Positions 17,533 to 26,800 are shown, counted from the stretch's first letter. The stretch: DNA of 64,000 bases from an uncultured Lachnospiraceae bacterium (GCA_947576945.1 CANPTH010000002.1:62001-126000), one strand, 5' to 3'. Made by a program: numbers and translations. Notes: generated by a model not told the origin, from the letters alone.

Positions 17533-18379
17533 GAAGTACGCCCTCCTTCTTCGCCTCTAATGCTTTTACGATCTGATCATACTCTTCCTGATTCGGTACA
17601 TGGTGATGCCACGCGGCCTTATTCTCCATGATCTCACCGCCGCCGTAGCCCTTGACCGTATTCGCGATAATGCAGGTCGGCCGATCCGTCACTGTCTTCG
17701 CCTGCTCAAATGCCTCATGCAGCTTCGCGATGTCGTTTCCGTCGGTCTCGATCACGTTCCAGCCGAAGCTCTCGATCTGCGCGTGCAGATTCTCATGCGT
17801 CATCACCTGCTCCGTGGCGCCGGAGATCTGCAGACGGTTTCTGTCCACCACCGCACACAGATTGGCCAGCTTATAATGTCCGGCCGCCATAAAGCCTTCC
17901 CAGACGGAACCTTCCGCCACTTCGCCGTCGCCCATCACCGTATAGACGCGGCTTGCCCTGTTCTCCTTCCGGCAGGCCAGCGCCATACCCACACTCACCG
18001 GCAGACCATGTCCAAGAGAACCGGAGTTCATCTCGATTCCCGGCAGCTCATTATTCGGATGGCCGATGAACCTGGAGCCGAACTGTGAAAACTCATTGAC
18101 CACCGTCTCCGTCTCGAAGAATCCCTTCGCCGCCAGCACCGCATAATAGCTTTCCACGGAATGCCCTTTACTCATGATAAAGTAATCACGATCCGGATCA
18201 TCCTGATTCTCCGGGCTTATATTCATCTGGTCAAAATACAGGGTTACCAGCGTATCCATAACGGAAAAGTCACCGCCGATATGGCCGCCGCCGGACTTCA
18301 TGATCATATCCAGCACCACCTTACGAAGTTCAAGTGATCTGACTGTTAACGCTTTTGCATCAAATTCCTGTTTATTCAT
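17525..18379 (-). CDS. Transketolase, N-terminal (thiamine diphosphate-binding) subunit
   Basis: This 284-residue protein has the substrate-region motif GGGHIGGDFS, FIMSKGHSVESYYA, GSLGHGLPVSVGMA and the thiamine diphosphate/Mg motif GDGEVAEGSVWEG (about residues 150-162) ending in the asparagine of DRNRLQ. ATG 18379 follows GGAGG by 5 bases and was preferred to ATG 18391. It is translationally coupled to the C-terminal subunit. Upstream, 95 bases away, is the isomerase gene of the same operon. Confidence 0.92.
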   Translation of the reverse strand: MNKQEFDAKALTVRSLELRKVVLDMIMKSGGGHIGGDFSVMDTLVTLYFDQMNISPENQDDPDRDYFIMSKGHSVESYYAVLAAKGFFETETVVNEFSQFGSRFIGHPNNELPGIEMNSGSLGHGLPVSVGMALACRKENRASRVYTVMGDGEVAEGSVWEGFMAAGHYKLANLCAVVDRNRLQISGATEQVMTHENLHAQIESFGWNVIETDGNDIAKLHEAFEQAKTVTDRPTCIIANTVKGYGGGEIMENKAAWHHHVPNQEEYDQIVKALEAKKEGVLHE

Positions 18380-18474
18380 TATTGCCTCCATTCCTCGTAT
18401 ACTGCTTAAGCTCCTGCTGAAAAATCGCTCCAGGCGATTCTTCCCGGAATACCCTGGCTATTCTTTGCAAATCC

Positions 18475-19884
18475 TTACTTTCTCTTAACACCATGGATCG
18501 TATCGATCACCTGCTGTTCCACATCGTCATACAGATCCGGTTTCACGCCGATATACTTACATGCTTCATACAGTACCGGCACCACATCCTGATGAATGCC
18601 GACACAGTGATGGATATAAGGCCCTTCCACGATCTTCGCTTCCAGTCTCGGCCAGTTCTCCACTTCGATCCAAAGGTACGTTCCCTTCGTGTACGGCCCT
18701 TCGATCCCCTTCGCATTCCCCAACAGCAGGGAGTACTCGCCGTTGTCGCCATCAAAACGTGCCAGCGTCAGATCGCCGTGCTTCGCCTCTGCCTCCACAG
18801 CGCCCGGATGGGAAAATGCCAGCGGATAACCGATGGTCGGCTTGCAGGAAGCACAGCTGAGCGGCCACGGCCCGCAATGCTGCAGCAGTTCACCGTTGTC
18901 GTTGAACGGATGGCGGACGGTCCAGTCTGCGAAGAAGCCTCTGCTCTTATCCATACCGGCTGCTTCCACCATCAGCGCCGTAATCGCACCGTGTATATCC
19001 GTCTCGCATACTACCGGGAAGCCCTCCTCATTCAACAGGGCATTGGCCGCACAGGGCATAATGCCGATCTCACCCTGCAGTGCATTCCAGCACTGAATCG
19101 CGCCTGCCGAACATCCATACCGATCCGCCAGATTCCGGATCGCCACCTTCAGGGCGGCCACATTCAAGAGCTCCTCCTCTTTAATGGCTATATTGAAATG
19201 CTCTCTGCAGTAAGCCACTACCTCAGCCGCCTTCGTGCCTTCTTCCTTCACCTTCTTCATTTCTGCCGTCAGTTCAGGCATGGGGATCGGCGCCAGCTGG
19301 ATATTGAATTTCTCCAGAAGTTCGCCCTCGTTACACATGGTAGACCAGAAGTCAAAAGGTCTCGGCCCGATCTGCAGGATACGGATGCCTCTGAATGTCT
19401 TTACCACATTACAAACTGCCAGGAAACGGTTAACACCCTCTGCAAACTCCGGATCCTCCAGATTACAGTTTGTCAGATAGGTAAAGGGCACCCGGAATCT
19501 CCTCAAGACCTTACCGGTGGCAAAAATACCGCACTGGCTGTCGCGCAGACGGATTCCCTTTTCATCCGGACATTCGTCCCTGGGACCCCAGAGCAGCACC
19601 GGAAGATTCATGTTCTTCGCCAGCCTTGCCACCTCGTATTCCGTGCCGAAATTACCGTGCGGGAAGAAAAGGCCGTCCACTTTTTCCTTCTTGAATTTCT
19701 CTTCGATCCTGATCCTGTCGCTCTCGTCATGCAGCAGGCCATCCTCCGCAATATCGTCGATATCTACGAAATCAACCCCCATTTTTCTAAGCTTCTCTCT
19801 CGTGTAATCAGCATATTCTACTGCCGCCGGTGCACTGAAGATACTCCGTCTGGTCGGAGCAAACCCAAGTCTGATCTTTGCCAT
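18475..19884 (-). CDS. Sugar isomerase, L-fucose/L-arabinose isomerase superfamily
   Basis: This 469-residue cytoplasmic protein has the N-terminal Rossmann-like half of fucose/arabinose isomerases (GLFFPHGNFGTEYEVARLAK, LPVLLWGPRDECPDEKG) and a C-terminal half with CETDIHGAITALM, PFNDNGELLQHCG and YIHHCVGIHQDV, which supply likely metal ligands (Glu, Asp, His). The family interconverts aldoses and ketoses with Mn2+. As first gene of the operon followed by transketolase, kinase and glycosidase, it probably isomerises the released sugar. D-apiose to D-apulose is my leading hypothesis. ATG 19884 lies 5 bases after GGAGG. It could instead act on another pentose or deoxysugar. Confidence 0.85.
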   Translation of the reverse strand: MAKIRLGFAPTRRSIFSAPAAVEYADYTREKLRKMGVDFVDIDDIAEDGLLHDESDRIRIEEKFKKEKVDGLFFPHGNFGTEYEVARLAKNMNLPVLLWGPRDECPDEKGIRLRDSQCGIFATGKVLRRFRVPFTYLTNCNLEDPEFAEGVNRFLAVCNVVKTFRGIRILQIGPRPFDFWSTMCNEGELLEKFNIQLAPIPMPELTAEMKKVKEEGTKAAEVVAYCREHFNIAIKEEELLNVAALKVAIRNLADRYGCSAGAIQCWNALQGEIGIMPCAANALLNEEGFPVVCETDIHGAITALMVEAAGMDKSRGFFADWTVRHPFNDNGELLQHCGPWPLSCASCKPTIGYPLAFSHPGAVEAEAKHGDLTLARFDGDNGEYSLLLGNAKGIEGPYTKGTYLWIEVENWPRLEAKIVEGPYIHHCVGIHQDVVPVLYEACKYIGVKPDLYDDVEQQVIDTIHGVKRK

Positions 19885-19986
19885 ATCGTCCTCCATTCCG
19901 AGGCGTTCTGCATACGCTTACTGCATCAGCCTCTGCCTTTCCTCTTCTTGATAAAATAAGAGTATGGCAGATACAGCTTTATTTCA

Positions 19987-20030
19987 ATAAATAGTAAAGT
20001 GTATTTTACTTTATTTTCACTTTATTTATT
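19987..20030. promoter_or_regulatory. Candidate operator between isomerase operon and LacI gene
   Basis: The AT-rich divergent intergenic region (19885-20219) contains TAAAGT-7 nt-ACTTTA (19995-20013) and a second CACTTTATTTATT (20018-20030) that mirrors AATAAATAGTAAAGTG (19986-20001). Repeated AAAGTG/CACTTT half-sites in the divergent region of a LacI gene suggest its operator. I could not settle clean promoter boxes here. Confidence 0.4.
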
Positions 20031-20219
20031 GCAAATATTTAGTTTTTCCACTAAACTTATGATGAGGTATCAAAAGAGGATCCATTCTTTAAAAGGAAAG
20101 TCAGAATAACAGAAAAATTTACCGTTCACGGCCTGACCGGCCGATAAACCGTATACAAATACCGATACCATGATACATCACAGGAAAACTGAGATGAAAT
20201 CAGGCAAGGAGGCCGCAAC

Positions 20220-21239
20220 ATGTCCGTCACAGCCAAAGAATTGGCACAGAAACTGGGGTTATCCGCCACTGCCGTTTCCATGGCGCTAAATAATAAAGCA
20301 GGCGTCAGCACCGAAACCCGCGCCCGGATTATCAAAGCCGCCGAAGAATTCGGATACGACTTTACTAAAGTAAAACACGACCCGAACCACAGTGGCTCCA
20401 TCTATATCATCTTTTACAGAACTCACAACGCGATCCTCTCCTACTCGCCTATTTTCAACGAACTCTATGACGGAGTCAAAAGCGAATGCCAGAAAGAACA
20501 CTTTACGGTAAAGATGATGCAATTCTACGAGAAAGTTGACGTGCTGGAAGACTGTTTCTCCGATCTTCGTCTCTCCGACTGTAAAGGGATCATCCTGATC
20601 GGCACGGAGATCCGGCAGGACGTATGCCGGCAGTTTCTCGCTCTGGGATATCCGCTGATTCTACTGGACACCTACTTTGACGGCCTCGACTGCACCAGCG
20701 TACTGATCAACAATGCGCAGGGCGCCTATATCGCCACCAACTATCTGATTGCCGGCACCGGCGTACAGCCCGGCTACCTGCAGTCCAGCTATCTGATCCC
20801 TAACTTTGTCGAAAGGCAGGAAGGATATTTCAAGGCGGTCAAAGAGAACGGGATGTCACCATCCCGTTCCATTATCCATAAACTGTCTCCGTCCATCGAA
20901 GCCGCCATGGCCGATATGCTGGAAATTATCGACCGCAGAGATCCTTTGGCCAAATGCTATTTTGCCGACAATGATATCATCGCCATCGGCGCCATGAAGG
21001 CGCTTATGCTCCGCGGTTACCGGATTCCCGAGGATATCTCCTTTATCGGCTTCGACAATATCTCCGAGGGCAGAATCATCGAACCGGCGCTGACCACTAT
21101 GGACGTGCCCCGGCTCTATATCGGCAAGACTGCCGCCAAGCTGCTGGTAGAGCAGATCGACTCCAAAGTGGTTCATACTTCCAAAGTAGAGATCGCAGCC
21201 AGACTTGTGAAGCGGTTCTCCTGTGTGACGCCGGTATAA
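20220..21239 (+). CDS. LacI-family transcriptional regulator
   Basis: This 339-residue protein has an N-terminal helix-turn-helix and hinge (VTAKELAQKLGLSATAVSMA, then VSTETRARIIKAAEEFGYDF) and a periplasmic-binding-protein-like sensor core (FIGFDNISEGRIIEPALTTMDVP). GGAGG lies 6 bases before ATG. It is transcribed away from the isomerase operon and lies between it and the SDR gene, so it most likely represses one or both and is released by the sugar or its phosphate. Candidate operator half-sites lie at 19986-20030. Confidence 0.93.
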   Translation: MSVTAKELAQKLGLSATAVSMALNNKAGVSTETRARIIKAAEEFGYDFTKVKHDPNHSGSIYIIFYRTHNAILSYSPIFNELYDGVKSECQKEHFTVKMMQFYEKVDVLEDCFSDLRLSDCKGIILIGTEIRQDVCRQFLALGYPLILLDTYFDGLDCTSVLINNAQGAYIATNYLIAGTGVQPGYLQSSYLIPNFVERQEGYFKAVKENGMSPSRSIIHKLSPSIEAAMADMLEIIDRRDPLAKCYFADNDIIAIGAMKALMLRGYRIPEDISFIGFDNISEGRIIEPALTTMDVPRLYIGKTAAKLLVEQIDSKVVHTSKVEIAARLVKRFSCVTPV

Positions 21240-21276
21240 TGGACTTGAGTTTTGCGCCCCAGGTCCTCACACTTTT

Positions 21277-22053
21277 TCAGAAACAGGTAAATGCGCCGTC
21301 AATAACAAAATCCGAGCCTGTCGTAAAGGTGCTGGTATCGCCTGCCAGGTATACACAGATCGACTGCAGTTCTTCCGGCGTCCCCATTCTGCCCAGCGGC
21401 GCCATATGGTTCCATTTCTCGATCAGCGGAACCAGAGTGGGAGAATTCAAAGTCAGTTCCGTGCCAATATAACCGGGACTGATGCTGTTTACGCGCACAC
21501 CGCGTTTCGCCCACTCGATGGCCAGTGATTTCGTAAGCTGGATCACGGCTGCCTTGGATGCATTATAGGCACACTGCGGTTGAGGGACATTGACGATATG
21601 CGCCGACATGGAAGCCGTGTTGATGATAGAGCCGCCGCCATGCGCAAGCATGTATCTGCCTGCCGCTATGTCAGTTAAGAATATCCCGTTCAGGTTAATG
21701 TCGATCACCTTGCTCCACTGCTCATAAGTCATCTCTTCGGCTGGCGCATTGATACAGATGCCTGCATTGTTGTGACAGAAGTCAAGTCCTCCCAGCTGAA
21801 TCACCACCTGCTCTACCATGGCGTTGACCTGCTCCGGATCAGTACAGTCACATCCGATCGCGATCACTTTCCTGCCCGTCTTCTCCGCCAGTTCTTCCGC
21901 TGTCTTCTTCGCCTCGTCAAGATCAAGATCTACGATCGCAACGTCCGCCCCCGCTTCTGCAAAAGCAGACGCCGTGCTTTTTCCGATGCCTCTGGCGCCT
22001 CCTGTCACAAATCCCTTCTTACCGTCCAACCGCATTTTCTCAATAATTCCCAT
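21277..22053 (-). CDS. Short-chain dehydrogenase/reductase (polyol or ketose type)
   Basis: This 258-residue classical SDR has the cofactor motif TGGARGIGKS (residues 17-26), VDLD after the second strand (NAD preference is plausible), the NNAG motif, a catalytic Ser in NTASMSA and YNASK. The C-terminal SPGYIGTELT and FVIDGAFTCF are typical of sorbitol, D-arabinitol or L-xylulose reductase-like members. GGAG precedes the start, with a promoter at 22144-22172. It ends 37 bases from the convergent LacI gene. It may oxidise or reduce a sugar alcohol related to the neighbouring pathway; the substrate is unknown. Confidence 0.88.
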   Translation of the reverse strand: MGIIEKMRLDGKKGFVTGGARGIGKSTASAFAEAGADVAIVDLDLDEAKKTAEELAEKTGRKVIAIGCDCTDPEQVNAMVEQVVIQLGGLDFCHNNAGICINAPAEEMTYEQWSKVIDINLNGIFLTDIAAGRYMLAHGGGSIINTASMSAHIVNVPQPQCAYNASKAAVIQLTKSLAIEWAKRGVRVNSISPGYIGTELTLNSPTLVPLIEKWNHMAPLGRMGTPEELQSICVYLAGDTSTFTTGSDFVIDGAFTCF

Positions 22054-22143
22054 ATTGCATCTCCTTTTTCATGTAATTCATTTCATAAAATCCGAAATTA
22101 TACCTGCGCCCAGATCATTCCTGACACAAGTATTCTTAAATAC

Positions 22144-22172
22144 ATGCTATCAACAGACATGCAGTTCGTCAA
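22144..22172 (-). promoter_or_regulatory. Promoter of the SDR gene
   Basis: TTGACG (22172-22167) and TAGCAT (22149-22144) are separated by 17 bases on the minus strand, about 90 bases before the SDR start. The 240-base gap to the 22293 gene holds no open frame that I believe. Confidence 0.5.
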
Positions 22173-22292
22173 TCAAAAACTGTACGTTCAGGCAGCAGCA
22201 TCCTTTGAGACAATCATTCTTTTCTTATTCGCCTGTCCCGATTCACTATGTTCAATTCGATGCTATTCTATAAAGTAAGATAAAAAAACTTT

Positions 22293-23393
22293 TCAGAAGA
22301 CTCGCTTATCCCGATTGCACTCTCTGATCACCTCAATCTCTTCTTCATCGTAAGGCGTAAAATCAGAATGAAAGATATCATGCATCCAAAGACTGGTATC
22401 GATATCCGGCAGCTTCTTGATAAATTCCCATACATAATTAAACTGTGCCTTGCCATTTACAAAGCCGAAGAAATAGCTGCCAATCTTCTCTTTCTTCCAA
22501 AGGGGCAGATGGGTCTGGATTAAGCTGCGGTAAGGGCGGTGCAGCCACTCCGTATTGATCAGCGGACGTCCGAATTCCTTTAACTTTGCGATATATATTC
22601 TGGCATGAGAATAGTCCCCGTAGAAGTGGAAGGAGATAATATCCGAAAGTTCGATGGCTGTACGTTCCACCTCTGCATAGATCCCGGGATTTTTCAGCCA
22701 GCCATAGGGATGGTCAGCGCCTGCACCCCATACATCGGCGGTCAAGGGCTGCATCACATCTTCCTCCCGCATCCAGCCAAATACCTTTGTCATCAACGGT
22801 ACTGACTTTTCCATGCGCTGGGAATTACCGGCTTCATTCCAAATATTCCAGATCAGAATACGGTCATCCCGGCCAAAAGTGCGTGCCATCTCCCGCACAT
22901 AAGCCTCCACCACCGGCTCCATTTCCGGTTCGTCAGTTATGTCATAACCAACAATATCACCATTCTGGGTATCCTCATCAAAGGGTGTCGCTGCTGTCCC
23001 GCCAAAATACCCGGGCACTGGTTCCGGCTGCGGCCCCAGGATTGGTTCCTGGTACTTTGCCTTAGCCACACAGCAGTCATTAAAAAGTATCGGCATCATA
23101 GTCATATGATATTTATCCAGCAGCGTCAGAAATTCTCCGAAGTTCTTCATAAAACTGTCATGCTGTACCCGCCATAAATAAAACGGAACAAAAAAGCGAA
23201 TACTGTTAAATCCCAGGCCAGCCGCCAATGCAATTTCTTTCGCAGCGTCACGAAAAGCATTTTCGTGGTCGTATTCCTGCAGCATCCAAACTGCGCCATC
23301 CATAGCGCCGCTGGGAATAAAATTAAATCCGGTGATCCAGGGGCGGGCTTTATACCAATCCCATATTTCTTCCTGCGTCCATTTTCTCTTCAT
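22293..23393 (-). CDS. Intracellular TIM-barrel glycoside hydrolase (clan GH-A, GH5/GH2-like)
   Basis: This 366-residue protein has no signal peptide. It begins with a short tryptophan-rich segment (WTQEEIWDWYKARPWITGFN) and then a TIM barrel. The acid/base is probably Glu187 in IWNIWNEAGN and the nucleophile Glu282 in PLINTEWLHRPY, the clan GH-A pattern of retaining enzymes. It is the last gene of the importer operon, so it probably cleaves the imported oligosaccharide. ATG 23393 follows GGAGG by 6 bases; the in-frame ATG at 23405 lies inside a repeat. Automatic tools often call such proteins xylanases, but the sequence does not establish that. Confidence 0.85.
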   Translation of the reverse strand: MKRKWTQEEIWDWYKARPWITGFNFIPSGAMDGAVWMLQEYDHENAFRDAAKEIALAAGLGFNSIRFFVPFYLWRVQHDSFMKNFGEFLTLLDKYHMTMMPILFNDCCVAKAKYQEPILGPQPEPVPGYFGGTAATPFDEDTQNGDIVGYDITDEPEMEPVVEAYVREMARTFGRDDRILIWNIWNEAGNSQRMEKSVPLMTKVFGWMREEDVMQPLTADVWGAGADHPYGWLKNPGIYAEVERTAIELSDIISFHFYGDYSHARIYIAKLKEFGRPLINTEWLHRPYRSLIQTHLPLWKKEKIGSYFFGFVNGKAQFNYVWEFIKKLPDIDTSLWMHDIFHSDFTPYDEEEIEVIRECNRDKRVF

Positions 23394-23403
23394 TTTTACC
23401 TCC

Positions 23404-23516
23404 ATGCCGAAGCGTTTTACGCTGAGGACGCGAGCAGAATTTCAGAGTTTTCCGAAGGAATACTCCGATTTTGCCCTGCGATCAATAGAATTTGTGACGC
23501 TTCTGCACAAATCCCA
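23404..23516 (-). repeat. Multi-hairpin dispersed element, variant copy
   Basis: On the minus strand this copy ends ACGCTTCGG just before the ribosome-binding site of the 22293 gene. It carries the GCGT/ACGC hairpin, a second hairpin expanded to GGAGTATTCC-UUCG-type-GGAAAACTC, and the GATTTGTG/CACAAATTC hairpin. The fourth hairpin found in the copies at 34510 and 57398 is missing. Confidence 0.8.
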
Positions 23517-23565
23517 CTGCTAAAATTTTTGGATTTTGAAAACATATACCGACAGCATACGTCTC

Positions 23566-24402
23566 CTACGACTTCACTGCACCGGCTGTCATACCGGCCA
23601 CAATATACTTCTGCGCACAGAAATAAATGATTACCGCCGGAGCCATCGCCAGCAGGGAAGCCGCGAAGGCTACGCTGACGTTGGCGGAATATTCGCCGAA
23701 GAAATAGAACTGCATCAAAGGCAGCGTCCTTTTCTCCAGCTTCTGGCAGATAATCATGGAGATGATAAAATCATTCCAGGAGCCGAGGAAAGAGAGTACG
23801 ATCACGGTCATGGTAATCGGTTTCAACAGCGGAAATACAATGTGCAGAAAGGTCTGATAGCGATTACACCCGTCTATTCTGGCGGCTTCTTCCAGAGAGA
23901 TCGGTACCCCTTTGATAAAACCGGTATAGAGAAACACATAATAGCCCACATTCACGCCGGCCTGCGCCAGACACAGGCCCCATAAAGTATTCAGTGCTCC
24001 TATATTGCTCAGTTCCTTGTACAGCGGAAACATAACCGTCTGAAAAGGAATCAGGATGACAAGCTGAAAAACATAAAAAATTGCGTTGTAGGGCTTATTA
24101 TTTTTCCTGGCTATAATGTAGGCTCCTGCCGAGCAGAAAAACACAATGACGATCACCATGCATATGGCCACCACGGCGCTGTTTCGCACCGAGTCGAAAA
24201 AGTTCCTCACATGCAGCGCATCCACAAAATTACCGAGAAAGAGCGTTGTGGGAGGCGCAAGCTTCGTCCTGGCAAAATCGGTCTTGGACTTAAATGCATA
24301 GCAGACCGCCACATAGAAAGGCGCCAGACAGATCACGGCGAACAGACACAGCATTATGATCCGTATCATTGTTAAGATCCTGTTTTTTGGTGTTTTTATC
24401 AT
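23566..24402 (-). CDS. Sugar ABC importer permease, MalG type
   Basis: This 278-residue protein has six hydrophobic helices. The coupling loop is EEAARIDGCNRYQTFLHIVFP and the end is GMTAGAVKS, as expected for the second permease of CUT1 importers. Its ATG overlaps the stop of the upstream permease in ATGA, so the two are translationally coupled. It is followed by a multi-hairpin repeat and then the glycosidase gene. No ATPase gene is present in this operon. Confidence 0.92.
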   Translation of the reverse strand: MIKTPKNRILTMIRIIMLCLFAVICLAPFYVAVCYAFKSKTDFARTKLAPPTTLFLGNFVDALHVRNFFDSVRNSAVVAICMVIVIVFFCSAGAYIIARKNNKPYNAIFYVFQLVILIPFQTVMFPLYKELSNIGALNTLWGLCLAQAGVNVGYYVFLYTGFIKGVPISLEEAARIDGCNRYQTFLHIVFPLLKPITMTVIVLSFLGSWNDFIISMIICQKLEKRTLPLMQFYFFGEYSANVSVAFAASLLAMAPAVIIYFCAQKYIVAGMTAGAVKS

Positions 24403-25256
24403 TGTTCAATCTCCCTCTTACGCAGTTGCCGGGTTACCATGTTGGAAAGTACAATACATACTACAAGATAAATGATCGCAACAGTCTGTCCATAGCCCAC
24501 TTTATTGTAAGGGAACAGATAGCTGTAGATATAGTAGGCCATGGTTTCCGTAGAATGCTGTGGTCCGCCGGATGTCGCAACAAAGGAATAGTCGTACATA
24601 CGCAGGCCGGCCGCCAGCCACAGCGGGATACAGTAGGTAAGAGCCGGGGCCAGGAAGGGTACGGTGACATTCCTGAACCGCTGCCAGAAATTAGCGCCGT
24701 CTATGATCGCAGCTTCGTTGATATCGGAGGGAATGCTCTTTAATCCGGCAAGATAGATCATCATCGCCAGGCCGATCTCACGCCAGATACTCATCATGCA
24801 CAGGCCCAGCATGGAGGTTTTCTTGTCAATCAGCGGACTTTTCAGTCCGATCATCGAAAAGAAATCACTGTACACATACATCCACATCTGAGAGACCAGC
24901 ACCAGACTGACCACCAGAGGAATGAATATGATGCTCTTGACGATATTGACACCCTTAAACTCTCTGTTGACAGCCATGGCCACTGTCAGGCCAAGCACAT
25001 TGATAACAACCACGGTCACCGCCGTGAAAAGTATCGTATTGCCGATGGGCTGCAACAGATCGGCATCATGGAAAACCGTAATGTAATTTTTAAAGCCTAC
25101 ATAGTTCAGGTTTGGCATCAGGCCGTCCCAGTCCGTAAAGGTATATTTAATCCCCTGAACCAGCGGAATGATAATGATAAACAGAAACAAAACCAGTGCA
25201 GGCGCCAGAAAGCTGAAATCAATCAACTCTTTTTTCCAATTAAATTTTTTCTTCAT
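24399..25256 (-). CDS. Sugar ABC importer permease, MalF type
   Basis: This 285-residue membrane protein starts MKKKFNWKKELIDFSFLAPA after AGGA. It has a first helix followed by TFTDWDGLMPNLNYVGFKNY, typical of the longer permease of CUT1 systems, and the coupling loop NEAAIIDGANFWQRFRNVTVP. It follows the binding protein gene after a 130-base gap containing a GC-rich hairpin, and is coupled to the next permease. Together they import a sugar delivered by the 25387-26772 protein. Confidence 0.92.
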   Translation of the reverse strand: MKKKFNWKKELIDFSFLAPALVLFLFIIIIPLVQGIKYTFTDWDGLMPNLNYVGFKNYITVFHDADLLQPIGNTILFTAVTVVVINVLGLTVAMAVNREFKGVNIVKSIIFIPLVVSLVLVSQMWMYVYSDFFSMIGLKSPLIDKKTSMLGLCMMSIWREIGLAMMIYLAGLKSIPSDINEAAIIDGANFWQRFRNVTVPFLAPALTYCIPLWLAAGLRMYDYSFVATSGGPQHSTETMAYYIYSYLFPYNKVGYGQTVAIIYLVVCIVLSNMVTRQLRKREIEQ

Positions 25257-25342
25257 GAGATATCCTTTCCTGCTCAATACCCGTGTCCTGCTTCCTGCGA
25301 GATCCTGACACTGTCACAGAGCACAAGTGTTGAAAGTATGAA

Positions 25343-25368
25343 GGGGAACGCCGCATCAGACGCTCCCC
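25343..25368 (-). other. Hairpin between binding-protein and permease genes
   Basis: GGGGAgCGtC and GgCGtTCCCC form a GC-rich stem on the minus strand with only a weak U-rich stretch after it. Such hairpins after the first gene often protect the upstream message or partly terminate, giving more binding protein than permease. Confidence 0.55.
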
Positions 25369-25386
25369 TGCCATATCTGTTATCGT

Positions 25387-26772
25387 TTATTTGCCTGCAG
25401 CTGCATATTCATTGTCCATATTGTCACACCATTCTTCCGGTGTCATTGTTTCGGATAATGCAAAATCCTGCAATCCATTGTAGTAAGCCGTCTGATACTG
25501 CCCGCTGGGAGCGCCGTACTGTGTCCACATGGATACCTTGCAGCCATTATTGATCAGGTCGGCGATATCCGCCGCCCCCTGCGGAAGCTTGTCTGCCTGT
25601 ACACCGTCCAGCGCACTCAGCTGCCCTACGGTTCCGATCCACTCGGCATTGACTTCAGGGCGCGTCATATACTCAAAGAACGCCCTGGCAATCTCTACAT
25701 TGGGAGAATCCTTTAAGATCATCCAGGTGTCATCCGTGTTCAGCGGCAATGCATTGTCCGCTGCATTTTCCTCGGAAGGATACAGGAATCCGCCGCAGTT
25801 CAGATCCGGATTATAATTCATGATAGCGCCCAGTCCCCAGGTACCGATAATGATCATGCCGGACTCACCATTGGCAAAAATCTGTTCCGCCCGGTCTGTC
25901 GTGATAGTCCTGCAATCCTCGTTCTGGTAACCGATAATCTCTCTGAATTGTGTGAGCGCCTGCGTTACCGTAGGATAATCATGCCAGCTCTTACCCTGAT
26001 TCTGTGTCTCATCCGTATACTGTTCACAGGCAAGATACGGCGCACCGTAGAAAATAGTGAAATAATTGGCTCCCAGCGAAATCTGATCCTGGTACCCGGC
26101 CGCACAGGCTGCATAACCGGCTTCTTTTAACGCTTTGCAGACTTCTATAAACTCCGTATAAGTACCAGGAACGCTTAAGCTCAATTCCTCGAATATATCT
26201 TTATTATAGAAAACCACATTGGCCATCTGATCCAGCGGAATGCCATATACTACATCGTCGATTTTCATCAGTGACAGCGAACCTTCCGCCACCCGGCCCG
26301 TAAATTCCTCGTTGGTCAAATCCATGATATAGCCTGCATCGATCAGTTCCGGATACGTAGTCGGTCCGCCAAACATGATGTCCGGTGCGTCACCCGAAGA
26401 CAGTCTCAGTTTCACAACATCCAGATAGTTGTCCATGCTCACCGCCTCGGTATTGACCGTAACATCCGGATTTTCTGCCGTGAAACCTGCAATCAGATCA
26501 TCCAATGCCTGCAGCTTGGCATCCTCTGTCAGATAATGCAGGAGCGTCAGTTCACCGGATAGTCCACCGTCTGCTGCCGCATCCGCGGTTCCTTCACCTT
26601 CTGCCGCCGTATCCTGTACAGATTCTGTCTCCTCCGGCGCAGCTTCATCCCCGGCGGCAATTTCCTCAGGTATATCTTCCGGCGCCGGCTCATTGCCGGA
26701 ACCGCCGCAGCCCGTCAACGAACCAATCACGATTGCACCGCCAAGAAGCATGCTCATCAGTCTCTTTTTCAT
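25387..26772 (-). CDS. Sugar ABC importer substrate-binding lipoprotein
   Basis: This 461-residue protein has a signal peptide ending in lipobox LTGC (Cys22), then a Glu/Ala/Thr-rich spacer of about 45 residues, then a CUT1 (family 1) binding fold (ELTLLHYLTEDAKLQALDDL, SSGDAPDIMFGGPTTYPELI, FANGESGMIIIGTWGLGA). GGAGG lies before the ATG. It is the first gene of an operon with two permeases and a glycosidase, downstream of a YesN/YesM-type regulator pair, and has the promoter module shared with the esterase gene. The ligand is unknown. Confidence 0.92.
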   Translation of the reverse strand: MKKRLMSMLLGGAIVIGSLTGCGGSGNEPAPEDIPEEIAAGDEAAPEETESVQDTAAEGEGTADAAADGGLSGELTLLHYLTEDAKLQALDDLIAGFTAENPDVTVNTEAVSMDNYLDVVKLRLSSGDAPDIMFGGPTTYPELIDAGYIMDLTNEEFTGRVAEGSLSLMKIDDVVYGIPLDQMANVVFYNKDIFEELSLSVPGTYTEFIEVCKALKEAGYAACAAGYQDQISLGANYFTIFYGAPYLACEQYTDETQNQGKSWHDYPTVTQALTQFREIIGYQNEDCRTITTDRAEQIFANGESGMIIIGTWGLGAIMNYNPDLNCGGFLYPSEENAADNALPLNTDDTWMILKDSPNVEIARAFFEYMTRPEVNAEWIGTVGQLSALDGVQADKLPQGAADIADLINNGCKVSMWTQYGAPSGQYQTAYYNGLQDFALSETMTPEEWCDNMDNEYAAAGK

Positions 26773-26800
26773 AATAAAAGTCCCTCCTTTTTGATTGATA

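Noticed and set aside
18493-19959. Plus-strand open frame of 488 codons
   Set aside because: Antisense to the well-supported isomerase gene; no domain and no ribosome-binding site.
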